From: a virus
IMG/VR virus record: IMGVR_UViG_3300046000_006906
Span: 1 to 38,962 of that record
DNA: 38,962 bases
Strand: one strand, 5' to 3'
Shown: piece after piece, positions 6,287 to 13,148 of the stretch
How positions within the stretch are numbered: position 1 is the first letter of the stretch
How the letters are laid out: every line of letters starts with the position of its first letter
Program-made: the position numbers and the translations under genes
Notes under the pieces: generated by a model
Told to the model about the DNA's origin: nothing
Databases searched by the model: none
Seen by the model: the letters and a program-made list of their open reading frames with translations, nothing else

Positions 6287-6528
6287 CCGCCCCGATGTAC
6301 CTCGCCAGCGGCTCCGTGATCTTCGTCCGCGAGCATCAGCCGATCACGCTGCAAAAGGCCCGGCTGATCGAGAACATCCACCGGATGAACGCGGCCTACC
6401 AACTCAGCCAGAACGACGAACGCTCGCTCACCGCGCGTCTCGGTCTGGCGAAGATCGAAACAGCCCTCGCTGACGAAATGGCAGCTGCCATTCGTGAGGC
6501 GACCGAACCGCAGGAGATCGCAGCATGA
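6283..6528 (+). CDS. Hypothetical protein, 81 aa
   Basis: ATGA overlaps at both ends place it firmly in the operon. Mostly helical after a short beta-like N-terminus (MYLASGSVIFV); KARLIENIHRMNAAYQLSQ and ARLGLAKIETALADEMAAAI are amphipathic. No recognised domain. Confidence 0.72.
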   Translation: MTAPMYLASGSVIFVREHQPITLQKARLIENIHRMNAAYQLSQNDERSLTARLGLAKIETALADEMAAAIREATEPQEIAA

Positions 6529-6737
6529 CGATGTTTCAGGACGACCGCCCGCACCCGCTGGGCCTGACGAACAACCCCGAGTGGGACTTGGTGCTCACCC
6601 GCCGAGCTGAACTCTACCTTGAGGACCGTGCGCGTAGGGAAGACCCGGAGCGGGAACCGAATAATTTCCATATCGCGCTGGCCATCCTCGGCTGCATCTT
6701 TGTTGCGGCGAGCCTGTTCTCGGCGGTGCTGCTGTGA
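6525..6737 (+). CDS. Small tail-anchored membrane protein, 70 aa
   Basis: A soluble N-terminal part rich in Arg, Glu and Pro (LTRRAELYLEDRARREDPER) is followed by one C-terminal transmembrane segment IALAILGCIFVAASLFSAVLL (about residues 50-70). Overlaps its neighbours by 4 bp. Early phage membrane proteins can act in superinfection exclusion; no direct evidence. Confidence 0.68.
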   Translation: MTMFQDDRPHPLGLTNNPEWDLVLTRRAELYLEDRARREDPEREPNNFHIALAILGCIFVAASLFSAVLL

Positions 6738-6991
6738 CGCCCGCCACTCAATCACCCACCGTCAGGACCTCCGCGACCGCTAAAAACGGCGCGGAGGGGA
6801 CGGTCCACGCCTACGCCTCGAACGGCGACCTCTTCATCCTAGACGGTGGCGTTTACTGGCGCTTCGACAGCCTCTCCGCGTGGAGCCGCTGGTTTGACGC
6901 CGTCCAATCCTCAATCCCCTCGACCCAGGAACGCGCCCGGCAAATCCGCGCCGCGATGGACGAGGCTTTCCCGCAGGAACAAGCAGCATGA
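6734..6991 (+). CDS. Hypothetical protein, 85 aa
   Basis: GTG start overlapping the previous TGA. The centre EGTVHAYASNGDLFILDGGVYWRFDSLSAW reads as a small beta-sheet, followed by helices (STQERARQIRAAMDEAF). Unrecognised. It ends in a 4-bp overlap with the Rad52-type gene, so may be a recombination accessory protein. Confidence 0.7.
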   Translation: MTPATQSPTVRTSATAKNGAEGTVHAYASNGDLFILDGGVYWRFDSLSAWSRWFDAVQSSIPSTQERARQIRAAMDEAFPQEQAA

Positions 6992-7644
6992 CGTTCTCAA
7001 CCGATCAACACGAAATGCTGACAGCCCCGCTCGACAAGGCGCGCGTCGCCACCCGCGAGCAAGGCGGCAAGACCCTGTCCTATATCGAGGCGTGGCACGC
7101 CATCGCGGAGGCCAACCGCATCTTTGGCTTCGGCCAGTGGGACCGCGAGACGGTGGAACTGCGCCAGCTTGGCGAGCCGCGCGTGACGCAGGACAAATAC
7201 GGCAAGGACCAGATGCGTGTCGGCTATTCCGCCCGCGTCCGCATCACCGTCAGGGCAGGGGACAGCGTCATCGTCCGCGAGGGCTGCGGCTTCGGCTCCG
7301 GCATCGACAAGGACACGGACCAGGCTCACGAAAGCGCACTGAAGGAAGCCGAGTCCGACGCCATGAAGCGGGCGCTGATGACGTTCGGCAATCCCTTCGG
7401 TCTGGCCCTCTACGACAAGACGCAGGCCAACGTCGCCGCCGTGGTTTCCGCCGTCGTCCAGACCGCGACCGCCTCCCTCGCCATGTGCCGGGATGAAGCC
7501 GACCTGAAGGAGTGGACGGCCAGCAACGGCGCGATGATTGACGGCCTCTCCGAAGCCGAAAAGCAGGGCGTCCGCAAAGCCTACGCCGCCCGGCAGACGG
7601 CTATCAAATCCGCCTCGAACCCCTTTGAACAGAAAGCCGCCTAG
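6988..7644 (+). CDS. Rad52/Rad22-family single-strand annealing protein
   Basis: Phage annealing protein (218 aa) that pairs complementary single strands for recombination and replication restart. The conserved Rad52 core is visible: LSYIEAWHAIAEANRIFGFGQWDRE (about residues 31-56), YSARVRITV, then GCGFG...AHESALKEAESDAMKRALMTFGNPFGLALYDK (about 98-152). The C-terminal tail is Ala-rich and variable. It sits directly before an SSB gene and two genes before NinB, the usual phage recombination cluster. No 5'-3' exonuclease partner is recognised nearby. Confidence 0.9.
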   Translation: MTFSTDQHEMLTAPLDKARVATREQGGKTLSYIEAWHAIAEANRIFGFGQWDRETVELRQLGEPRVTQDKYGKDQMRVGYSARVRITVRAGDSVIVREGCGFGSGIDKDTDQAHESALKEAESDAMKRALMTFGNPFGLALYDKTQANVAAVVSAVVQTATASLAMCRDEADLKEWTASNGAMIDGLSEAEKQGVRKAYAARQTAIKSASNPFEQKAA

Positions 7645-8034
7645 ATGAAAAACCTGACGATTGCCGGTCGCCTGACCAAAGACGCCACCACCCGCGAGGC
7701 CGGGTCCGACAAGGTGACCGGGTTCTCCGTCGCCGTGGATGACCGGCAGGGCAAGGAGAAGTCTACCCTGTTCTTCGACTGCTCCATGTGGGGCAAGCGC
7801 GGCGAAACGCTGGCGCAGTATCTCGTCAAAGGCTCGCAAGTCACCGTGTCGGGCGACCTTGGAACGCGGGAGTACGAGGGCAAGACGTACCTCACCCTTC
7901 GCGTTGCCGACGTGTCTTTGCAAGGCGGGAAAGCGGCTGCGAGCGGCGGCGATGACGGCGCATCTGGCGTTGCGTTCAAGCAGGCTGACGGGTCGGTCGG
8001 ACGTTACGACCTCTCCGACGATATTCCCTTTTAG
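7645..8034 (+). CDS. ssb: Single-stranded DNA-binding protein
   Basis: OB-fold SSB of 129 aa: LTIAGRLTKDATTRE at the start, VTGFSVAVDD, FFDCSMWGKRGETLAQYL and GSQVTVSGDLGTREYEGK match bacterial SSB strand by strand. The last residues DLSDDIPF form the acidic, Phe-terminated tail that recruits partner proteins, so host repair enzymes may be recruited to phage DNA. It starts directly after the annealing gene, without overlap. Confidence 0.95.
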   Translation: MKNLTIAGRLTKDATTREAGSDKVTGFSVAVDDRQGKEKSTLFFDCSMWGKRGETLAQYLVKGSQVTVSGDLGTREYEGKTYLTLRVADVSLQGGKAAASGGDDGASGVAFKQADGSVGRYDLSDDIPF

Positions 8035-8045
8035 GAGCGCGGACG

Positions 8046-8780
8046 ATGACCGCCGAACCCATCCAACTCCGCAACTCGACGCCCTTCGACCTGATCGTTG
8101 AGAGCATCGAAGACCTGATCGGTGAAGCCCGCAACTACGCGGACGGCTCCCCTGTGGAAACGCAGGGGCAAGCCGACGACGTGTCCCGCATCATCGACGG
8201 CCTGAACCTGAACGCCAAGGCGCTGGACGCTGAACGGGTTGTGGAGAAGGCTCCGCTCGATAAGCAGATCGCGGCAATCCAGGACCGCTACAACATCTGG
8301 ATTGCCGACCGGAAGAACAAGACGCCGGGCAAGGTCTTCAAGGCCGTGGACGCGCTCAAGGCGTCCCTGCAACCGTATCTCGCCAAGCTGGACGCGGAGA
8401 AGCGCGAGGCCGAACGGGTCGCCCGTGAAGCCGCCGACAAGGCCGCTCGCGACGCAGCCGAGGCCATGCGCGCCGCTGCCGCCAACGATCTGCAAGCCCG
8501 CGAGGATGCCGAGGCCCTGATTGCCGACGCGGAAGCCGCTCAGAGGCTCGCCAAGGCCGCAGCCGGGGACAAGGCCCACGCTACGGGCGGAAGCCGTGCA
8601 ATGGGCCTCCGCAGCGTCTGGAAGGCCACCATGACGGACAGCCACGCCGCCGCCGCCCACTACTGGCGCACGAACCCCGACGCCTTCAGGGCCCTGCTGC
8701 AAAAGCTGGCTGACGACGACGTGCGGGCGGGCAAGCGAAGCGTACCAGGGTTTGACGTTATCGAGGAGCGCCGACTGTGA
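8046..8780 (+). CDS. Coiled-coil protein of the recombination cluster, 244 aa
   Basis: After an N-terminal segment (TPFDLIVESIEDLIGEARNYADG) the protein contains a long charged helix (about residues 110-180, AEKREAERVAREAADKAARD and on), then a conserved-looking end: GLRSVWKATMTD, AAAHYWRTNPDAFRALLQKLA, DDVRAGKRSVPGF. Proteins with this C-terminal pattern lie beside phage annealing proteins in other alphaproteobacterial phages, but I know of no established function. GGAG precedes the ATG. Confidence 0.78.
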   Translation: MTAEPIQLRNSTPFDLIVESIEDLIGEARNYADGSPVETQGQADDVSRIIDGLNLNAKALDAERVVEKAPLDKQIAAIQDRYNIWIADRKNKTPGKVFKAVDALKASLQPYLAKLDAEKREAERVAREAADKAARDAAEAMRAAAANDLQAREDAEALIADAEAAQRLAKAAAGDKAHATGGSRAMGLRSVWKATMTDSHAAAAHYWRTNPDAFRALLQKLADDDVRAGKRSVPGFDVIEERRL

Positions 8781-9190
8781 CCGACCGTCCGTGTGTCATC
8801 ATTCGCTCGCCGCAAGACCGAGGCCGCGCCCTGCGATGGGTCGAGCAAGCCCCGTTCGGAACTGTCGTTGAGTTTAAGCAGAAGGGCCGGAGCGGGGACC
8901 AGAACTCCGCGATGTGGTCAATCCTCACGCAGATTAACAAGCAGCGTCCGGTCCACAACGGCGTGAAGATGAGTGCAGTTCTCTGGAAGGCCGTGTTTAT
9001 GCAAGCCCTCGGGGCCGAGCTGGTGATGTTGCCGACCTTGGAAGGCGACGGCCTGTTCCCGTTCGGACATCGCTCGTCAAAACTGACCGTGTCGCAGATG
9101 TCGGACCTGATTGAACTTCTTCTGGCCTGGTCGGCTCAGCAGGGCCTCGTCATTGAGCATTTCGACGGCGATGAGAGGGCTGCCGCATGA
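8777..9190 (+). CDS. ninB: NinB-like recombination protein
   Basis: NinB (lambda Orf) is a recombination mediator that binds single-stranded DNA and SSB. The 137-aa protein shows the family pattern: RALRWVEQAPFGTVVEFKQ, then RSGDQNSAMWSILTQI (about residues 38-53), WKAVFMQALG, and a C-terminal FPFGHRSSKLTVSQMSDLIE. GTG start overlapping the previous TGA. Lies four bases into the next HNH gene; together with annealing protein and SSB it completes the recombination set. Confidence 0.88.
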   Translation: MTDRPCVIIRSPQDRGRALRWVEQAPFGTVVEFKQKGRSGDQNSAMWSILTQINKQRPVHNGVKMSAVLWKAVFMQALGAELVMLPTLEGDGLFPFGHRSSKLTVSQMSDLIELLLAWSAQQGLVIEHFDGDERAAA

Positions 9191-9546
9191 GCCGGGCTGT
9201 CCCCGAATGGGTTGGAGCAACCCCGGACTCGGCCATTCCGGCGCGGGTCAAGCTGCGGGTTTTCGAGGCCCACGGCGGCATCTGCTACCTGTCCAAGCGC
9301 AAGATCAGGGCGGGTGAGCCTTGGGACTGCGACCACGTCATCGCGATCATCAATGGCGGCGAGAACCGTGAGGCGAACCTCGCTCCGGCTCTCCGCGACA
9401 AGCACAAGATCAAGACGAAGGCCGACGTTGCGGAGAAGTCCCTAACGGCCCGGCGCAAGGTCAAGAACCTGGGGCTGAAGGCTCCGTCACGCCTGACACA
9501 TCCGACGCTGAAGCGCGGCTTCGACGGCAAGGTGAGGCCGCGATGA
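9187..9546 (+). CDS. HNH endonuclease, 119 aa
   Basis: Metal-dependent nuclease fold: IPARVKLRVFEAHGGICYL at residues 17-35, CDHVIAIINGGENREANLAPALRDKHKIK at about 48-76, carrying the His, Asn and His of the HNH motif. The C-terminus is strongly basic. In recombination clusters such proteins can act as nuclease partners; freestanding homing activity is the alternative. Overlaps ninB by 4 bp. Confidence 0.85.
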   Translation: MSRAVPEWVGATPDSAIPARVKLRVFEAHGGICYLSKRKIRAGEPWDCDHVIAIINGGENREANLAPALRDKHKIKTKADVAEKSLTARRKVKNLGLKAPSRLTHPTLKRGFDGKVRPR

Positions 9547-9941
9547 ACGCCGGACCTGACACCACAGACATTGCCGCACACGCGGTGGGTATCGGCGCAG
9601 CCGATGAACCAAAAGGACAAGCAATGACCAACCCTGATGAACTGGAAAGGCTGGCGAGGGCTGCGATTGCCGTTCACGGCGCGGAGTGGGTCGAGTTTTT
9701 CAACGAGTGGGAGGAAACGTCCGGTGCGTTCGGTCGTGCAGCCAATCCCGCGACCATCCTCGATCTCCTCGCAGCCAACCGGAAGATGCGGGAGGCCATC
9801 GAACGGCTGATGGATGCCGAGTTCGCGAAGGACTGGCGAACGTGGTCGGACGAGCGCGCGCGGCTTCTTCTCGGCGTTGGGCCTCGCTTCGACGCCTTCA
9901 TGGAAGCCCGCTCAGCCCTCTCTACGAAGGAGACAACCTAA
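9543..9941 (+). CDS. Hypothetical protein, 132 aa (or 105 aa)
   Basis: Two starts are possible: ATG 9543, overlapping the HNH stop, and ATG 9624, which has AGGA at a good spacing and begins TNPDELERLARAAIAVHGAEW. The second gives the more protein-like sequence; the first 27 residues are low in structure. Helical throughout. The gene ends exactly where the 43-bp repeat and the DNA modification cassette begin. Confidence 0.72.
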   Translation: MNAGPDTTDIAAHAVGIGAADEPKGQAMTNPDELERLARAAIAVHGAEWVEFFNEWEETSGAFGRAANPATILDLLAANRKMREAIERLMDAEFAKDWRTWSDERARLLLGVGPRFDAFMEARSALSTKETT

Positions 9942-9970
9942 TGTCTGATGCAGTTATGGTTCCGAGGGAG
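9928..9970. repeat. 43-bp direct repeat, copy 1 (left edge of queD-dpdA cassette)
   Basis: Identical to 11152-11194. It contains the ribosome site GGAGACAACCTA, the ATG (9941) and the first ten codons, encoding MSDAVMVPRE. Sequences diverge on both sides. The two copies bracket exactly the QueD-like and DpdA-like genes. Confidence 0.97.
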
Positions 9971-10372
9971 GTCCGGGAGGGATCGCTCACCAGTTTCACC
10001 AGCTCGTCGTTTGACGCTAGCCATCGCGGGCCGTTTGCCAATGAGATTCACGGCCACACTTGGTTCGTGGAAATCGGCTGGAAAGGTCCGGCGCATGGGC
10101 CGCGCGTGAATGCCATCGAGATGAAGGCGAAACTGGACGCCTGCCTTGACCAGTGGGACCACAAGGTTCTGGACGACATTATTGAGCCGACCAACGAGGG
10201 CGTTGCGCAAGCCGTTGGTGAACAGATTGCCGGGCTGTCCGAGGTGACGGTCTGGCGCAAGGGGCGTGTCCCGTGTCGGGCGCGTTGGATCAACAACAAT
10301 GAAAGGGGTCAGACGAACGCCCGAGCGCATAGACAAGAGATGGAAACTGATCGGGATGGGGGGTCGCAATGA
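9941..10372 (+). CDS. QueD-like 6-pyruvoyl/6-carboxytetrahydropterin synthase family protein
   Basis: QueD makes the pterin precursor of 7-deazaguanine (preQ0) bases. After ten residues copied from a neighbouring gene (MSDAVMVPRE), this 143-aa protein has the T-fold pattern FTSSSFDASHRG (first zinc His), then IHGHTWFVEIGW (two more zinc His), WDHKVLDDI (Asp-His pair of the active site) and PTNEGVA (pterin-binding Glu). The Cys normally four residues before HGH is Ala here (ANEIHGH), so the usual reaction is doubtful. The basic C-terminal tail (RGQTNARAHRQEME) is unusual. Its stop overlaps the start of the DpdA-like gene, which strongly supports a role in DNA deazaguanylation. No FolE, QueE or QueC gene is visible. 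Confidence 0.8.
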   Translation: MSDAVMVPREVREGSLTSFTSSSFDASHRGPFANEIHGHTWFVEIGWKGPAHGPRVNAIEMKAKLDACLDQWDHKVLDDIIEPTNEGVAQAVGEQIAGLSEVTVWRKGRVPCRARWINNNERGQTNARAHRQEMETDRDGGSQ

Positions 10373-11152
10373 CGGCTCCCCATGTCCTGAGCTTTTATCC
10401 CGGCCTGCACCAGCCGCACGATGCGGTTCACTTCGACCGCGCCTGTATTAGCATCCACCGGCTTGAGACGCGCCGGAAGCCCGTCCCGTGCCTTGATGTA
10501 ATGGTGGACAGCGGAGCCTTCACCAAGCTCGCCAAGCACGGCTGTTATCCCGAGCCGGTTGAGGTCTATGCGCGACAACTGCACCGCCTTTGGACCCAGG
10601 GCGTGGTCAACATCACCATTGCCGCCGCGCAAGACTATATGTGCGAGCCGTTCATGCTGGAAAAGACCGGCCTGACCGTTCTGGACCACCAGCGTCTGAC
10701 TATTGAGCGTTACGATGCTCTGGTCGAGGCGCTGGATGACTTGTTCCCCGGTGGCGTGCCGTTTGAGGTCATGCCCGTCCTTCAGGGCTTCCTGATCTCA
10801 GACTATCTCCGGCACATCGAAATGTACGGCGACCGCCTGACGCCCGGAATGTGGGTTGGCGTTGGCTCCGTCTGTAAGCGCCAAGGAAACGCAGCGGTCA
10901 TTGAAGACCTGTTGCTGGCGATTAAGGGGGCGCGGTCGGACCTCCGGCTGCATGGCTTTCGGCGTGAAACTGACAGCCCTTCAAAGCCCTATCGTGCGCC
11001 GCCTTCTGTTCAGCGCCGACAGTATGGCGTGGTCATTTGCAGCCCGGAAAGCCGGACGAGACTCAAACGACTGGCGCGAGGCCAAGGCCTTCGAGTTGCG
11101 CGCCCTAACCCCATCCAAAGAGCCGGAGCAGTTGAGACTGTTCGCGGCATGA
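10369..11152 (+). CDS. dpdA: DpdA-like DNA transglycosylase, split by a +1 frameshift
   Basis: DpdA proteins resemble tRNA-guanine transglycosylase and exchange guanine in DNA for a 7-deazaguanine. Frame one (10369-10959) gives VMVDSGAFTKLAKHG, IAAAQDYMCEPFM, FEVMPVLQGFLISDYLRH, MWVGVGSVCKRQGN and LRLHGF. The family sequence then continues in the next frame from 10961: GVKLTAL, then LLFSADSMAWSFAARKAGRDSNDW, carrying the SADS Asp expected in the active site, to the stop at 11150-11152. The break is at TTT-C (10957-10960); dropping one base restores a 260-aa protein. Without it, frame one continues as unrelated sequence to 11172. An ATG at 10952 opens the second frame but lacks a ribosome site. 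Sequencing error, mutation or +1 frameshifting are all possible. Confidence 0.8.
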
Positions 11153-11194
11153 GGAGACAACCTAATGTCTGATGCAGTTATGGTTCCGAGGGAG
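11152..11194. repeat. 43-bp direct repeat, copy 2 (right edge of queD-dpdA cassette)
   Basis: Identical to 9928-9970, spanning the ribosome site, ATG (11165) and first ten codons of the following gene. In this copy the ORF goes on as PTEAMIEAA, a very common phage sequence, so this is probably the original and the copy at 9928 the duplicate. Confidence 0.97.
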
Positions 11195-11944
11195 CCGACA
11201 GAAGCGATGATCGAGGCGGCGACCGGCTGCATGGACCCGATCATCTGCACCGAGCGATGGGATGACCCGTCTATCGACGTTCGAGAAATCTACCGCGACA
11301 TGGTCGCAGCGGCCCCAGCCCTCGCAGCTTCTACACCTGTAGGAGGTTGGGAGGACATCAGCACGGCTCCGAAGGATGGGACGCTGATCATGATCGGAGC
11401 GCCCGGCTGCGGCGTCTCGCTTGTGCGCTGGTTGGGCGGCGCTTGGATTGACGAGCAGGGATTTACGCAAGGTTCATGGCCGACCCATTGGCAACCAGCC
11501 CCTCCCCCACCCTCAGTCTCTATAGATAATGGTTCACGGCCCCAAGAGGCCGTACCCACCGAGCAAGCCGCGCCGCCGGTTTTAGCCTTGCTAGACCAGA
11601 TTTCGGCCCTCTGCACGGCGTTCAACGACCAAATCCACGACGCTGAAGACACGCTGGGGCAGATCAACCAACTGGCCTACGCCGGGATTGCGGCTTTGCG
11701 TCCTGACACCGTGAGGAAGGGCATCGGTGATCTGGCGGTGATCGACCTTCAAACGATCCGTATGTGGCTGGAAGGCTTGGCCGATTGCACCGATATGAAC
11801 GAGGTCTGTGCGGACGGCGGCGTCACTGTCGGGATGGCCTATCAGCAGGACGCGCGGGAGTTTTCAGCCCGCATCGCCCGGATGCTTCCCGCCACCCCCC
11901 AACCCGCTGACGGCTGTTCTAGCAATGAAGGAGCGGGGAAATGA
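11165..11944 (+). CDS. Hypothetical phage protein of the DUF551-like type, 259 aa
   Basis: Begins MSDAVMVPREPTEAMIEAA, a frequent opening in phages of Alphaproteobacteria. The centre WEDISTAPKDGTLIMIGAPG, GAWIDEQGF, SWPTHWQPAPPPP has the layout of DUF551-like proteins of unknown role. After a Pro/Ser-rich linker (about residues 115-135) comes a helical C-terminal part (LALLDQISALCTAFNDQIHDAEDTL, IDLQTIRMWLEGLADC). Possibly a fusion of two small proteins. It starts in the right-hand copy of the 43-bp repeat. Confidence 0.78.
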   Translation: MSDAVMVPREPTEAMIEAATGCMDPIICTERWDDPSIDVREIYRDMVAAAPALAASTPVGGWEDISTAPKDGTLIMIGAPGCGVSLVRWLGGAWIDEQGFTQGSWPTHWQPAPPPPSVSIDNGSRPQEAVPTEQAAPPVLALLDQISALCTAFNDQIHDAEDTLGQINQLAYAGIAALRPDTVRKGIGDLAVIDLQTIRMWLEGLADCTDMNEVCADGGVTVGMAYQQDAREFSARIARMLPATPQPADGCSSNEGAGK

Positions 11945-12195
11945 GCGCGGACCTTGGAATGGAAACCGCGCCGCTCGACGGAACGTGGATTATCGGCATC
12001 GACAAGGATGGGCGAGAAGCCCGCATCCAGTCGCGCCAAACGCATCCGGCGGTTCCGGGCCTCCGACACTGGGGCGAGGGCGAGACCGAGATGCAGGGCG
12101 GCGGAAACTGGGAGGTCAGCAAATGCTTCTACCCGGTCGCGTGGAAGCCAATCAATTACCAAACCATCCTCCCTCAGACGGAGAAGGGGTCATGA
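11941..12195 (+). CDS. Hypothetical DUF551-like small protein, 84 aa
   Basis: ATGA overlap with the previous gene. METAPLDGTWIIGIDKDG, then FYPVAWKPI repeats the TAP-DGT...W-P layout seen in the gene before, so the two may be related by duplication. The last residues come from a palindrome-like sequence that also supplies the next ribosome site. Function unknown. Confidence 0.72.
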   Translation: MSADLGMETAPLDGTWIIGIDKDGREARIQSRQTHPAVPGLRHWGEGETEMQGGGNWEVSKCFYPVAWKPINYQTILPQTEKGS

Positions 12196-12644
12196 GTATG
12201 GTTCATTCGCCTTCGGCTCATACCCAGAGTGCGATGGATGGGCCGGTTGTGTCAGGTCATATGCCGGGGCCATGGACGATCACCGGGCGTCACTTGCTCG
12301 GGACCGGTGTTATGGGGCCCGACATGGGCCTCAGCACCACCGGACCGATGGCGACCTGTTGGAGCGGCGGAGAAATCGGAGCCGACAGGGCCGAGGCCAA
12401 CGCTCGCCTGATGGCCACCGCGCCCGATTTGATGGAGACGCTTATCAGGCTCGCGGACGCTATTGAGCCGCTAGTCGCCACACCACCCATTGTCGGGCCG
12501 GTCACACAGCGTGTCCGTGAAGAGCTGAGCAATGCCCGCAACGTCGTCGCCAAGGCTACCACAGCCGCCGAAACGGTCTCGGTAGGTACGGAGGACGAAG
12601 GCCGTAGTGCACCCACCCCTCCCGTGAAGACCGGGGAGGGCTAG
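12192..12644 (+). CDS. Hypothetical protein, 150 aa
   Basis: ATG 12192 overlaps the previous stop. Contains MPGPWTITGRH and DRAEANARLMATAPDLMETLIRLADAIEPL, a layout found in many small phage proteins of unknown function. The last 25 residues are encoded by repeat-like DNA (12578-12641) and look less conserved in style, as if the end was replaced by a repeat insertion. Confidence 0.72.
   Translation: MSMVHSPSAHTQSAMDGPVVSGHMPGPWTITGRHLLGTGVMGPDMGLSTTGPMATCWSGGEIGADRAEANARLMATAPDLMETLIRLADAIEPLVATPPIVGPVTQRVREELSNARNVVAKATTAAETVSVGTEDEGRSAPTPPVKTGEG
12578..12612 (-). repeat. 35-bp dispersed repeat, copy in inverse orientation
   Basis: The reverse complement of this stretch matches 13149-13183 at 30 of 35 positions (begins GTGCACTACG, ends CCGTAC then ACCGAG). 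A shorter match, CCGTACCCACCGAG, is at 11550-11563. It lies within the coding frame of the 150-aa gene and is followed at 12617-12641 by a CCCTCCC...GGAGGG hairpin. Resembles a small dispersed palindromic element of host type. Confidence 0.6.
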
Positions 12645-13148
12645 ATGGCTGACAACCTTTTGCCTTGTCCATTCTGCGGGGGAGAAGCGCGCGTATGGAT
12701 GCCCGAGCACCCCCTGAACGCGGACTGCGGAGACGCCAAGGTGTCTTGCTCGGATTGCGATGCTGACGGCCCTGTAATCGGCCTCGATATGGACGTTCAC
12801 ACGCTTGCTGACTGGCCGGGCCTTGAGGCCGAAGCCATCGCCGCATGGAACCGCCGTCCCGCCCCGGAGACTGGTTTCCTCGGTCACCTTGTTGTGCCCA
12901 AGTCGGGCGTCGGAGCGGTCTTCATCGGCAAGGGCGAGCCGGTCCCGCTCATGGGCGACAAGGGCCGGGTCGTCCCGGTTTATGACGGGCCGCAGAACGT
13001 CACCGCGAATGACCCTATGGAGGCTGTGGCTTGGCGGTGGCGTTGGCCTGACACGAACAAATGGCATTATGCCGACTACAACCTTCATCCCGAAGCCGAG
13101 GAAGTCCAAGCCCTCGCAGTCATCCCCGTACAAGGGGGAGAAGGATGA
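12645..13148 (+). CDS. Lar-like restriction alleviation protein with zinc ribbon, 167 aa
   Basis: Residues 5-75 are Lar-like: LLPCPFCGGEARVW, VSCSDCDADGPVIG, and EAIAAWNRR, with the four zinc Cys in two CxxC pairs. The Lar protein of Rac moderates EcoKI-type restriction; many phage proteins carry this domain and few have been tested. The C-terminal half (LGHLVVPKSGVGAVFIGKGE, AVAWRWRWPDTNKWHYADYN) is of a separate, unknown type. A hairpin whose right arm holds the GGGGAGGG ribosome site lies just before the ATG. Confidence 0.75.
   Translation: MADNLLPCPFCGGEARVWMPEHPLNADCGDAKVSCSDCDADGPVIGLDMDVHTLADWPGLEAEAIAAWNRRPAPETGFLGHLVVPKSGVGAVFIGKGEPVPLMGDKGRVVPVYDGPQNVTANDPMEAVAWRWRWPDTNKWHYADYNLHPEAEEVQALAVIPVQGGEG

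Noticed and set aside
6997-7923. Long minus-strand frame opposite the annealing protein and ssb genes
   Set aside because: Lies across two clearly recognised plus-strand genes; shadow frame.
10856-11152. A separate 98-aa gene from 10856
   Set aside because: Its first third is out-of-frame dpdA with nonsense sequence; only the part after 10952 is DpdA-like.
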